A stretch of 59,899 nucleotides of DNA. It comes from JAHJGG01 sp041658785 (lineage in GTDB: Bacteria > Patescibacteriota > Patescibacteriia > Magasanikbacterales > UBA922). Position numbers and translations under genes: made by a program. This document shows, in pieces, positions 9,162 through 16,691 of the stretch (within the stretch, counting starts at the first letter, position 1; every line of letters starts with the position of its first letter). Under the pieces are notes generated by a model. The model was given only the letters and a program-made list of their open reading frames with translations, did not search any database and was not told the origin of the DNA. The stretch is from assembly GCA_041658785.1 (NCBI GenBank), contig JBAZZL010000004.1, positions 1-59,899 of the forward strand, given 5' to 3'.

Positions 9162-9391
9162 GACCGCTTATCAAGCGGTCAGTACAACAAAAAGTTGCTG
9201 TCCTCAATCGCTTGGATATTCTGAGTATGTAAAGTAAGTTAACATGATTGACATTATCTTACTAAATTATTTTCCGATAAAATCGGAATAACCCAGAGGT
9301 CCAAACGTATTGTCCCGCCATTGCCGGAGGCGGCAGCGGAAGTTAGGACATGGCCCGCCGAATCGGCGGAGTCTGCTTCAATTTTGAATGC
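9162..9391 (-). ncRNA. Candidate small RNA or rRNA leader (about 230 nt)
   Basis: A consensus promoter (9398-9426) and a strong terminator (GACCGCTT-GATA-AGCGGTC then T7, at 9163-9183) delimit a non-coding transcript of about 230 nt. It contains successive hairpins: CCGCCGATTCGGCGG, TTCCGAT...ATCGGAA and AGCAAC...GTTGT. No convincing ORF is present. It could be an independent sRNA, or the 23S leader subject to antitermination, since no other convincing promoter is visible before 23S. I could not match it to 6S, RNase P or tmRNA signatures. Confidence 0.5.
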
Positions 9392-9397
9392 GTGGAG

Positions 9398-9426
9398 ATT
9401 ATACCTGACTCAAAAAAACTTGTCAA
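9398..9426 (-). promoter_or_regulatory. Consensus promoter (TTGACA-17-TATAAT) upstream of the rRNA unit
   Basis: Perfect -35 and -10 hexamers with a 17-bp spacer on the minus strand. It drives the 230-nt candidate RNA and possibly the 23S-5S genes. Such an ideal promoter fits stable-RNA expression. Confidence 0.85.
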
Positions 9427-9546
9427 GTTCCAAATGTGTATATGTGGGCAGGATGTGGATAAACGCGCTGGAAGCCTGAAATTTGAACCAACAATCTTGG
9501 GTTTATCTCATGAATCGTGCTGTGTGCATTATGCATCGCGACAGCG

Positions 9547-9631
9547 TGGTGCCGCGGGAGAGACTCGAACTCTCACACCCGAAGGCACGTGCTCCTAAGG
9601 CACGCGTGTATACCAATTTCACCACCGCGGC
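9547..9631 (-). tRNA. tRNA-Leu(UAG)
   Basis: An 85-nt tRNA with encoded CCA. Acceptor GCCGCGG pairs with CCGCGGC. The anticodon stem CGTGC/GCACG encloses the loop CTTAGGA (anticodon TAG). There is a long class II variable arm (GCCTTCGGGT) and the T arm GAGAGTTCGAGTCTCTC. Its own promoter is at 9666-9694. It reads towards the rRNA unit. Confidence 0.96.
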
Positions 9632-9665
9632 GTTGCCAAAATAATATCAAAAATAACATATTTAT

Positions 9666-9694
9666 ATCATAGACAAAAATGGTAGTTTTGTCAA
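9666..9694 (-). promoter_or_regulatory. tRNA-Leu promoter
   Basis: TTGACA-17 bp-TATGAT on the minus strand, about 35 bp before the mature tRNA 5' end. Confidence 0.75.
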
Positions 9695-9807
9695 TCAAAT
9701 TCAATTGCCCATTTCTTAATCTTTTTTTCAGAATAAATTTTATTGCATAATTCTTCTGGTGTGGAGAAATCATTCACTCCACCTTCTTTCCCGGTCTTCT
9801 ATACATT

Positions 9808-10143
9808 CTAGGATTTAATGTTAAATGGACGCTTATTAACCTCTTGAAGAATTCGAAGCGTCGCATGCACCGAAAGATTGTCGCTCGGTAAAAGAATTAA
9901 GCGATCACTCAATTGATTCAACAAAGGACTTAAAAACTCATCTGCCCATGATGGCGATAATGTTAATACTCCAGAAAAATCTATTTCTAGCTTTTCATCC
10001 TTGGAAAACTTACGCAAGGTTGGTTGAAATGCCTTAAATGCTTCACTGCCAAATTCCCGAGATATTAATGTCCCCCCAAATTTTTCTAGTTGCAATTTCA
10101 TATTTTTTTTAAAATTTATCAAAACTCTATCTTTGCTAAACAC
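9808..10143 (-). CDS. STAS-like DUF4325 domain protein
   Basis: The 111-residue product (GTG start at 10143; an internal ATG at 10101 would give 97 residues) fits the STAS-like DUF4325 family: a beta strand LEIDFSGVLTLSPSWADEFLSPLL followed by helices. Ser63/Ser65 lie near where SpoIIAA/RsbV antagonists carry their phosphorylated Ser. It overlaps the upstream HTH-GHKL ATPase gene by 25 bp, so the two are translationally coupled. Family knowledge: DUF4325 proteins often occur beside GHKL ATPases. The inference is that it is the STAS-like partner (antagonist or effector) of the ATPase, in a partner-switch-like pair. The exact role is unknown. Confidence 0.75.
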   Translation of the reverse strand: MFSKDRVLINFKKNMKLQLEKFGGTLISREFGSEAFKAFQPTLRKFSKDEKLEIDFSGVLTLSPSWADEFLSPLLNQLSDRLILLPSDNLSVHATLRILQEVNKRPFNIKS

Positions 10144-10838
10144 CCTCGCACAATACGCTGACCACGCGTAACATTAAATACTTTATCAGCGCCTTGCATG
10201 CGCACTTCAGCATCGCCGCTGGTAAAAAACAAACTGATCGGCTGCTCTATAACCACCTCGCGAACAAGCTTAAGCCCGTTACCGCGCTTTTCCGGTGCGC
10301 GTCCAGAAATGAATTCGGTAAACGCGACTTCCACCGCCGCGACATGACTCGAAAGTTCCGGCCGAACATGGCGTAAGGTTTCTAAAATACCCAATCCACG
10401 ATCCGCAAGGACAATAATGCCTTTAGCGAGGTCGTAGCCAAAAAAAATTCCCGCTGTATCCGGCCACTTTCCTAAGTTGTGAGCAAACGAATTATCACCG
10501 ATTTCTCCAGCAATTAAGACGATCAAAGAATACAATTTTTCAAACCCGGGCTTTTGCATGAGAGCATTCTGCATTTTTGTCAGCCTGGCATTGAAAATCG
10601 AACTTGTCGGACAATAAAACGTCCCCGGAAACTCAACGCCGTCTTGGATCCACTCGGAGGCAAACTTCATCAGATCGCTGGCAAAGATTTCTAAATCTTT
10701 TTCACGATAATAGCGATGGGTGCCACCATCTTTTTTGATCGCAACTAATTTACCGCTTTCGTCCCAACGACGAAGCGTATTCAAAGAAACTCCAAGATAT
10801 TCAGCCGCCTGGCTGATTGTAAACAATTTTTCTTCCAT
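10119..10838 (-). CDS. HTH DNA-binding / GHKL ATPase fusion protein
   Basis: A 239-residue fusion. Residues about 6-50 form a MerR/excisionase-type helix-turn-helix (SQAAEYLGVSLNTLRRWDESGKL, then the wing HRYYREKDLE). Residues about 100-235 form a GHKL ATPase-like domain: N box GEIGDNSFAHN (E112, N116), G1 box ADRGLGI (D146, G148, G150) and G2 box KRGNGLKLV (185-192). There is no phospho-acceptor His domain, no receiver and no membrane segment, so it resembles anti-sigma kinases (RsbW/SpoIIAB) more than sensor kinases. The predicted promoter places the transcript start at or next to the ATG (leaderless), with three operator-like repeats upstream. It probably regulates its own promoter, modulated by the DUF4325 partner. 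Confidence 0.82.
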   Translation of the reverse strand: MEEKLFTISQAAEYLGVSLNTLRRWDESGKLVAIKKDGGTHRYYREKDLEIFASDLMKFASEWIQDGVEFPGTFYCPTSSIFNARLTKMQNALMQKPGFEKLYSLIVLIAGEIGDNSFAHNLGKWPDTAGIFFGYDLAKGIIVLADRGLGILETLRHVRPELSSHVAAVEVAFTEFISGRAPEKRGNGLKLVREVVIEQPISLFFTSGDAEVRMQGADKVFNVTRGQRIVRGCLAKIEF

Positions 10839-10844
10839 ACAAGA

Positions 10845-10910
10845 ATGATATCATACTATCTAAATCTACACAAGTATCGCCCAAATCTACCCAAAAATAT
10901 AGTAATCTAC
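10845..10910 (-). promoter_or_regulatory. Promoter with three GTAGATT direct repeats (putative operator)
   Basis: TTGTGT (10868-10873) and TATCAT (10845-10850) are 17 bp apart, with the -10 only about 7 bp before the ATG. Three direct repeats of GTAGATT lie at 10863-10869, 10884-10890 and 10904-10910, spaced 21 and 20 bp (two helical turns each). The proximal one overlaps the -35. This is the layout of a cooperative binding site on one DNA face, probably for the HTH-ATPase itself. Confidence 0.6.
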
Positions 10911-10946
10911 TCATTAAATGCTTATAAATAAACACTTTAAAGCTCA

Positions 10947-10987
10947 TGATCGTAAAAATTCTGGAAAATAGAAATTTTCACGATTTT
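10947..10987 (-). terminator. Imperfect hairpin after riboflavin synthase gene
   Basis: Arms ATCGTGAAAATT and AATTTTTACGAT form a long imperfect stem 20 bp after the ribE stop. There is no following T-run, so termination is only possible, not shown. Confidence 0.35.
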
Positions 10988-11003
10988 GGACCAAACTTAT
11001 GCA

Positions 11004-11621
11004 TCAAGACACGCCATCTGATACTCCCAAAACCCGCTCTGCGGTTTCAACAATCGCCTGAGTTTGCGCGTCAATCTCCACATTTACCCTATCTCCAATT
11101 TTTTTAACTCCAAAAGTAGTGTTATTTAAAGTCTCTGGGATAAAACAAACAGAAAACTCTCCCCTTTGATTTGCGTCAACAACTGTTAAACTGCAGCCAT
11201 CAATGGCAATAAAACCTTTTGGTAAAATATATTTCATCCACTCTTCAGGAACTTGAAAAATAATCTTATAATCTTTTAGCCTTTCAATCTCTAAAATCTC
11301 CGCTATCCCCCTAACATGCCCGGAAAGAATGTGTCCGCCGACTTCGTCGCCAAATTTTAGTGAACGTTCAATATTAACTTCATCACCTTCTTTCAAACTC
11401 CCCAGTGTTGTTTTGTCCAATGTTTCATTCATTACTTCAAAATAAGCAGTACTGCCGTCTATTTTTGCGACCGTAAGACAAACGCCCCCGACTGAAACAC
11501 TGGCGCCTTTTTTCAAACCAACCAAAAGCTCAACAGAAAATTCAAATGACAAAACCCGAAGATTGTCTTTTTCCTCTATTCTTTTTATTTTTTGCGCTGA
11601 CTGCACAATTCCAGAATACAT
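11004..11621 (-). CDS. ribE: Riboflavin synthase, alpha subunit type
   Basis: Converts two molecules of 6,7-dimethyl-8-ribityllumazine into riboflavin and the pyrimidine precursor. The start is taken at the internal ATG (11621) because the family begins M(F/Y)(T/S)GIV, here MYSGIVQ; an upstream in-frame ATG at 11636 would add five residues. Two lumazine-binding repeats are visible: SVGGVCLTV and GDEVGGHILSGHVRG in the first, GFIAIDGCSLTVVD and PETLNNTTFG in the second. The catalytic-type Cys (GVCLTV) and the Asp/Ser of AIDGCSLTV are kept. No other riboflavin genes are in the window, so it appears alone, which is unusual for a pathway usually encoded as a cluster. Confidence 0.94.
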   Translation of the reverse strand: MYSGIVQSAQKIKRIEEKDNLRVLSFEFSVELLVGLKKGASVSVGGVCLTVAKIDGSTAYFEVMNETLDKTTLGSLKEGDEVNIERSLKFGDEVGGHILSGHVRGIAEILEIERLKDYKIIFQVPEEWMKYILPKGFIAIDGCSLTVVDANQRGEFSVCFIPETLNNTTFGVKKIGDRVNVEIDAQTQAIVETAERVLGVSDGVS

Positions 11622-11642
11622 AACGAAGACGAACAATGTTTT

Positions 11643-11690
11643 TAGGACTTACGCCTTTGTCATTCCGGAATGACAAAGGCGTAAGTCCTA
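11643..11690. repeat. Perfect 48-bp palindrome
   Basis: A 24-bp arm (TAGGACTTACGCCTTTGTCA...) is followed without spacer by its exact reverse complement, between pnp and ribE. As RNA it would form a very stable hairpin that could separate expression of the two genes. The arm start resembles the ACCTACGCATTTGCGG end at 14080 upstream of pnp. Confidence 0.9.
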
Positions 11691-11710
11691 CTACTATTAT
11701 AATCCTATAG

Positions 11711-13933
11711 TCATGGTCTCCTCTTCAAAAAACCGCCGCCCTGCCGATCACTGCCCCCTTGATGATGCCCTCTCGGCGGACGAGGGGATTGTTCCACAAA
11801 TCCATCAGGACGAGGAAGCAACGCTCTCATTGAAAGATTAACTCTGCCCAAATTATCAATCTCCTTTACCTTTACCTTTACTTTATCTCCAAGATTGAGC
11901 ACATCCCCAGGCCTATTAATTCTCTGCCAAGCAATTTCACTCACATGCACCAGGCCATCTTTATTTGGCAATATCTGAACAAAAACTCCAAAATCTTCCA
12001 ACCGAACCACTGTTCCTTCATAAATTTCTCCTGGTTCAACTTCTTTTGTCAAATCCTGAACCATTTTGACCGCCCGCCGCATGCCATCGGCATCGGTTGA
12101 AGTAATCATCACCCGTCCGTCTTGTTCAATATCAATCTGCACGCCAGTCTCATCAATAATCTTGTTGATAATTTTCCCGCCCGGACCAATGACATCGCGG
12201 ATTTTGTCTGGATCAATCATAATCGTCTCAATCCGCGGAGCATAAGGAGAAAGTTCAGCTCGCGGTTCAGAAATTACTTTGGCCATGCTATCCAAAATCT
12301 GCGACAGGCCTTCACGCGCCTGTTTTACCGCAGTCTCCACAATATCCCAAGTCAAACCTTTGGTCTTGGTATCCATCTGCACTGCGGTTATGCCATCGCG
12401 AGTTCCGGCAATCTTAAAATCCATTCCCCCCGGGCCATCTTCCACATCCTGCAGGTCAGTCAAAACTTTCCACTTATTTTCATTTGATGCCAAACCCATC
12501 GCGATGCCGGCAACCGGTTTTTTGATAGGCACGCCGGCAGCCATAAGCGACAGCGCTGAGCCGCAAGCAGAGGCCATGGAGCTGGATCCATTTGAACCCA
12601 AAATTTCTGAAACTACGCGAATAGCGTAAGGAAAATCTTCTTGTGATGGTAAAACTGGTTCAAGCGCGCGTTCAGCCAGAGCGCCGTGTCCAATGGCCCG
12701 GCGCGATGGTCCGCGCATAAAACCAGCCTCGCCATAAGTAAAGGGCGCGTCAAAATAATGATGCATATAACGTTTGGTTCCTTCTTCTTCCATCGTATCC
12801 AGGGTTTGTACATCTCCCGGCGCTCCCAAAGTTACAACCGACAACACTTGGGTGTCGCCCCGCATAAACATGCCGGATCCATGCACTCGCGGAATACAAT
12901 CTATTTCCACATTCAACTCCCGAATATCAGTCAAAGCCCGGCCGTCCAGGCGCTGGTCTTTTTCTAAAATCCGTTTAGCGGCTGCTTCAGCCGCATATTC
13001 TTTCACATTATTAAGCCCGGCCTGATGCGCCTCCTCTGCGAAACCTTGCGCTGTCAAATATTCGGCGGCTGCCTTTTTAATTTTTTTTACCATTTCATCA
13101 CGCTCTTTACGTCCGACTTTTACGGAATCAAACATCATCTCACCCGCTTTTTCAAGCACAAATTGGCGGGTGGTTTGCCGTATTTTTTCTTCCACATTGT
13201 CATCAATCCCTTTCAAATCATCCGCCACCGGCGTCATATTCTTTTGCGCTCCAATTTCCTTTTGAATTTTAGACACCAAATCCAGCGCTGGCTTTAGCTG
13301 GCTACACCCCCACTTCATCGCGTCAATCAACTCCGCTTCCGGTATTTCTTTTGCCCCAGCCTCCACCATTACTAGCCGATCCGGCGTGCCGGCAACTACC
13401 AAATCCAAAATGCCTTCTTCTGCCTCGGACAGTGTGGCGTTGAGAATTAAATTACCATCCTTTTTGCCTATCCGCGCGCAAGCGATCGGCCCGTCCCAGA
13501 CAATTGGCGAAATGGCAAGCGCCACGCTCGCGCCCACAAATGCTGGAATAGCGGCATCATTTTGTCCGTCAACAGACAAGGCCGTCACCACCACATGAAC
13601 ATCATTACGCGCTTGATCATTAAAGAGAGGCCTAATGGCCCGGTCTACCATACGGCCGACTAAAACCGATTCATCGCTGGGTCTGCCTTCTCGCTTGATA
13701 AAACGAGAACCTTTGATCTTCCCGGCGGCATACAATTTTTCCTGAAAATCAACTGCCAAAGGAAAATAATCTATTTCTTCCCGCGCTTCATCGCTTTGGA
13801 CAACAGTGGCGAGAATCATCGTATCGCCATACCTGACAGTGCAAGAACCGTTTGCCTGCAATGCAAATTTGCCGACTTCAACAGTCAGCGTGCGTCCGCC
13901 CCATTCGGCAGACCAACTTTTCACATTTAACAT
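11711..13933 (-). CDS. pnp: Polyribonucleotide nucleotidyltransferase (PNPase)
   Basis: A phosphorolytic 3'-5' exoribonuclease of mRNA decay and the degradosome. The start is set at the ATG at 13933 (MLNVKSWSAEWGGRTLTVEVGKFALQANGS), where family similarity begins; the open frame reaches 14038. Order: RNase PH domain 1 (TMILATVV, REGRPSDESVLVGRMVDRAIRP), a helical linker, RNase PH domain 2 (GSGMFMRGDTQVL, GFMRGPSRRAIGHGALAERAL), KH (IDPDKIRDVIGPGGKIINKI) and S1 (GEIYEGTVVRLEDFGVFVQI...). The length of about 740 residues is normal. It follows rpsO and the NYN gene; rpsO-pnp linkage is a classic arrangement. The gap upstream (13934-14316) contains palindromic repeats. Confidence 0.97.
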   Translation of the reverse strand: MLNVKSWSAEWGGRTLTVEVGKFALQANGSCTVRYGDTMILATVVQSDEAREEIDYFPLAVDFQEKLYAAGKIKGSRFIKREGRPSDESVLVGRMVDRAIRPLFNDQARNDVHVVVTALSVDGQNDAAIPAFVGASVALAISPIVWDGPIACARIGKKDGNLILNATLSEAEEGILDLVVAGTPDRLVMVEAGAKEIPEAELIDAMKWGCSQLKPALDLVSKIQKEIGAQKNMTPVADDLKGIDDNVEEKIRQTTRQFVLEKAGEMMFDSVKVGRKERDEMVKKIKKAAAEYLTAQGFAEEAHQAGLNNVKEYAAEAAAKRILEKDQRLDGRALTDIRELNVEIDCIPRVHGSGMFMRGDTQVLSVVTLGAPGDVQTLDTMEEEGTKRYMHHYFDAPFTYGEAGFMRGPSRRAIGHGALAERALEPVLPSQEDFPYAIRVVSEILGSNGSSSMASACGSALSLMAAGVPIKKPVAGIAMGLASNENKWKVLTDLQDVEDGPGGMDFKIAGTRDGITAVQMDTKTKGLTWDIVETAVKQAREGLSQILDSMAKVISEPRAELSPYAPRIETIMIDPDKIRDVIGPGGKIINKIIDETGVQIDIEQDGRVMITSTDADGMRRAVKMVQDLTKEVEPGEIYEGTVVRLEDFGVFVQILPNKDGLVHVSEIAWQRINRPGDVLNLGDKVKVKVKEIDNLGRVNLSMRALLPRPDGFVEQSPRPPRGHHQGGSDRQGGGFLKRRP

Positions 13934-14073
13934 ATATATGTTTTGTTTGTGAGAAGATGATCCAGATGAGATAGATCTGCATAGCGCCTTGAATCCTGCG
14001 CGATTCATCAGCATGAGACCTAGATTCTTCCAGACCAACTCTCGTGAATAAATGACTAACTTTTTAAATTACG

Positions 14074-14316
14074 AGGACCTACGCATTTGCGGAATAGCGG
14101 ATTGAGTCCCGATTCGCATCGGGACGAAATCCGCACTGTCCGAGCGCGAAATTCGTCCGCCGAACCGCGGACTCATTTCGCTACTCCACATAAAATAATC
14201 AAACGCGTAAGTCATGATTACTTTAAATTTACTTCCATCATTATTCCCTATTTCTAATTTCCAATTTCCAATTTCTAATTTCCAATTTCTAATTTCTAAT
14301 TTCCAATTTCCAATCA
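14074..14316. repeat. Palindromic element plus AATTTCCAATTTCTAATTTC low-complexity repeat
   Basis: 14074-14216: GC palindromes including GTCCCGATTCGCATCGGGAC, with ends (CCTACGCATTTG near 14083 and AAACGCGTAAGTCA near 14203) that partly match each other. 14240-14316: a run of about ten copies of AATTTC(C/T), equal on the minus strand to GAAATTGGAAATTAG. The latter family recurs inside queA and carB. This stretch holds no credible gene; open frames across it just translate the repeat. Confidence 0.8.
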
Positions 14317-14856
14317 TTATCTCTGTTGCAATCGCCGTCTATCAACAATCAAAAACTTTTCTTTCTCTGAACTCAAATCAATATAGTTATCAGCTTCTTC
14401 TATCAATCTAGCTGAAGTGGTTCCGCCAAACGCAACAACTTCAACTTGCTTGCCGCTGCTTTTTTGCAAATATTCAACCAATGGCAGATAGTCTCCATCG
14501 CCAGAAACCAATACAATCGCATCTAAACTTGGAGCCAGCCTAATCGCGTCAACAGTCAGGCCGACATCCCAATCAGCTTTCTTGAAGCCGGTATTAAATA
14601 CTTGGAGATTCTTCTCGCGCGTCTCAATCCCCAAATTATAAAGCGCTTCAAAAAAAGGCTGCTCTTCTTTCGATTCGGTGCGAACAACATAAGCAATAGC
14701 GCGAATCAATTTTCTTCCGGCCACTGCTTCTTTTACAATATTGCCAAAATCAACTTTTTTGCCATGGAGATTCTTGGCGCTATAATACAAATTCTGCACA
14801 TCTATAAACACCCCTACGCGCTGTTCGGGGTGTTTGAGCGGATTTGATTTATTCAT
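14317..14856 (-). CDS. NYN domain (LabA/DUF88) putative ribonuclease
   Basis: A PIN-like NYN-domain protein of about 179 residues. Motifs: GVFIDVQNLYYSAK (first acidic strand, D in FIDVQN), WDVGLTVDAIRLAPSLDAIVLVSGDGDYLPLVEYLQ (D of KADWDVGLTVDA and the SGDGDY loop) and QVEVVAFGGTTSARLIEEADNYIDLS. These acidic residues make up the metal site of the family. The start is chosen at MNKSNPLK (14856), which overlaps the end of rpsO by 8 bp; an upstream in-frame ATG would lie deep within rpsO. Placement between rpsO and pnp suggests a role in RNA turnover or tRNA/rRNA processing. The family is certain, the substrate unknown. Confidence 0.88.
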   Translation of the reverse strand: MNKSNPLKHPEQRVGVFIDVQNLYYSAKNLHGKKVDFGNIVKEAVAGRKLIRAIAYVVRTESKEEQPFFEALYNLGIETREKNLQVFNTGFKKADWDVGLTVDAIRLAPSLDAIVLVSGDGDYLPLVEYLQKSSGKQVEVVAFGGTTSARLIEEADNYIDLSSEKEKFLIVDRRRLQQR

Positions 14857-15217
14857 TGTCTTTGTCTTTGTCTTTTGGGCTGATATTGTCATCATCGTTT
14901 TCATTATTATTATCTTCCAAATCAACAGCTGTTGGTCTTTTCAACAGCTTCGCTTGTTTTAATTTAAGTTTTTGTATAAGTTCCTCATAAGATTTCGCGT
15001 TTTCTTTTTTTAGATAACGCAACAATCTGCGGCGTTCTCCCACTTTGCGGAGTAATCCGCGGCGGGAAGAGTGATCTTTGTGATGAATCTTGAGATGCCC
15101 GCTCAACTCTTCAATCTCTGAAGTCAAAATGGCGATCTGCACCTCGCTTGAACCAGTATCATCACTGTGAGTCTGATACTTTTTTATGATATTCTGCTTT
15201 TTTTTCTTTGAAAGCAT
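14849..15217 (-). CDS. rpsO: 30S ribosomal protein S15 (uS15) with acidic C-terminal tail
   Basis: Binds 16S rRNA in the platform. The core is unmistakable: THSDDTGSSEVQIAILTSEIEELSGHLKIHHKDHSSRRGLLRKVGERRRLLRYL. The start is set at MLSKKKKQ (15217), where homology begins; ATG codons at 15226 and 15280 are in frame. S15 is normally about 89 residues; this one has about 30 extra, a low-complexity acidic/polar tail (DLEDNNNENDDDNISPKDKDKDNE). The tail overlaps the next gene and may be a late addition. A consensus promoter lies about 90 bp upstream. Confidence 0.95.
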   Translation of the reverse strand: MLSKKKKQNIIKKYQTHSDDTGSSEVQIAILTSEIEELSGHLKIHHKDHSSRRGLLRKVGERRRLLRYLKKENAKSYEELIQKLKLKQAKLLKRPTAVDLEDNNNENDDDNISPKDKDKDNE

Positions 15218-15304
15218 ACATTGCATATTACCGGCCGATAGCAAGTCTGTTGATAAACCGACTATGGTCAGACCAGCCAAAGGCTGGATTTATTAATCAG
15301 GAAG

Positions 15305-15333
15305 AGTATATCAGATGATAAAAATAATGTCAA
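15305..15333 (-). promoter_or_regulatory. Promoter of the rpsO-NYN-pnp unit
   Basis: TTGACA-17 bp-TATACT on the minus strand, with the transcript start near 15298 and a leader of about 80 nt before the S15 start. Confidence 0.8.
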
Positions 15334-15389
15334 GAATACCGAATCATTATTTCCTTTTTTGCTTCTCCTCGCATATAGTTAAGTCTAAG

Positions 15390-16691
15390 TTAATAAATAA
15401 ACATCGCGTCTCCAAAACTATAAAATCTATAATTTTGAGAAACGGCCTCTTGGTAACATTGTAGCACAAACCGCCTATTGCCGGCAAGCGCGCTTACTAA
15501 CATCAAAAGGGTTGATTTTGGGAGGTGAAAATTGGTGATTAACGCATCAACAATTTGAAAATTGAAACCCGGGCGGATAAAAATATCTATTTCTCCAGTA
15601 TAACTCTGTAATTTGTAATTTGTAACTGGTAATTTTCCTAATTTCAAATTTCTAATTTCAAATTTCCTATCTTCATTTATTTCAACTTTATCTCTACTTA
15701 TTATTTCATTGTTACATTGTTCCATTGTTAGATTGTTAGACAATCGGCCAACCCCTTTCCTCTTTCCTCTTTCCTCTTTCCCCAAAGCCGCGATTCCTTC
15801 CAATGTCCTCACCGTCGTCGTTCCCACCGCCACCACTCGTCTCCCCTCGCTCTTTGCCCGATTGATCTTCTCCGCGTTTTCTTCGGTCAATTCAACCCAC
15901 TCGCTATGCATCACATGATCCTCTAATCTTTCGGACTTAACCGGCAAAAATGTTCCCAAACCGACATGCAAAGTTACTTCGGCAAACTCAACTCCTTTTT
16001 TCTTTAACTTCTCAATCAACTCTGGAGTAAAATGGAATCCGGCGGTCGGCGCCGCGACTGATCCTTCTCTATCATCACGCGCGTAAACCGTTTGGTAACT
16101 CTCAAGTTTAAGATTTTTATCTCCTTTAATATATGGGGGCACAGGGACAACGCCATACTTGTTCGCTTTTTTTCTGACCGTTTCTTCATCATCCGGAAAT
16201 TGCACCAAAATACTTCCGTCCGGTTCTTTTATTACCACCTCGCAATAAAACACCTCGTCCAACTCCCTCCCCTTTTTAAGGGGAGGGCGGGGGTAGGGTT
16301 GTTCGCCATCTCCAAATACCACCCTCATCCCGGGCTTGACGTGCTTGCCAGGCCTTGCCAATACTTTCCATACGCCCGGATTTCCCATCGGCCGCACGAG
16401 CAATACTTCTACCGGTTTATCCTCGCCGCGCAAAACTCGTCCATCATTCGAAACCAACGACCCAAACAAACGCGCTTTGAAAACCTTTGAATTATTCCAC
16501 ACCAACAAATCGCCCTTATCCAAATAATCAACAATATTATAAAAATGACAGTGTTCAATCGCCTCTTTCCTCTTTCCCCTTTCCGCCTTTCCTCTATCAA
16601 CAATCATCAGCCGCGAATGGTCGCGCAGACGCGTTGGTTTTTGGGCAATAAGCTCTGCTGGAAGGTGGTAATTAAAATCAGCGGTTTTCAT
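15390..16691 (-). CDS. queA: tRNA preQ1(34) S-adenosylmethionine ribosyltransferase-isomerase, with repeat-derived insertions
   Basis: Transfers and isomerises the ribosyl group of SAM onto preQ1 in tRNA to give epoxyqueuosine. Family blocks: MKTADFNYHLPAELIAQKP, DLLVWNNSKVFKARL, GSVAAPTAGFHFTPELIEKL, VTLHVGLGTFLPV, HSEWVELTEENAEKIN, VVAVGTTTVRTLE, GEIDIFIRPGFNFQIVDALITNFHLPKSTLLMLVSA. At 433 residues it is about 85 longer than usual. The excess falls in three blocks that look like translated repeats: residues 34-44 (16560-16592, GKAERGKRKEA), about 130-143 (16255-16300, PYPRPPLKKGRE) and the long block 15600-15790 (EERGKRKGVG... to KFEIRNLKLGKLPVTNYKLQ). Its ATG overlaps the stop of the upstream giant gene. 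Confidence 0.93.
   Translation of the reverse strand: MKTADFNYHLPAELIAQKPTRLRDHSRLMIVDRGKAERGKRKEAIEHCHFYNIVDYLDKGDLLVWNNSKVFKARLFGSLVSNDGRVLRGEDKPVEVLLVRPMGNPGVWKVLARPGKHVKPGMRVVFGDGEQPYPRPPLKKGRELDEVFYCEVVIKEPDGSILVQFPDDEETVRKKANKYGVVPVPPYIKGDKNLKLESYQTVYARDDREGSVAAPTAGFHFTPELIEKLKKKGVEFAEVTLHVGLGTFLPVKSERLEDHVMHSEWVELTEENAEKINRAKSEGRRVVAVGTTTVRTLEGIAALGKEERGKRKGVGRLSNNLTMEQCNNEIISRDKVEINEDRKFEIRNLKLGKLPVTNYKLQSYTGEIDIFIRPGFNFQIVDALITNFHLPKSTLLMLVSALAGNRRFVLQCYQEAVSQNYRFYSFGDAMFIY

Noticed and set aside
13934..14038. An extended PNPase N-terminus (35 residues)
   Set aside because: Family similarity starts at MLNVKSW (13933); the extension has no matching motif.
14069..14317. An 82-codon frame beginning MIGNWKLEIRNWKLEIGNW
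   Set aside because: It is a translation of the GAAATTGGAAATTAG repeat and palindrome; no protein signal beyond the repeat.
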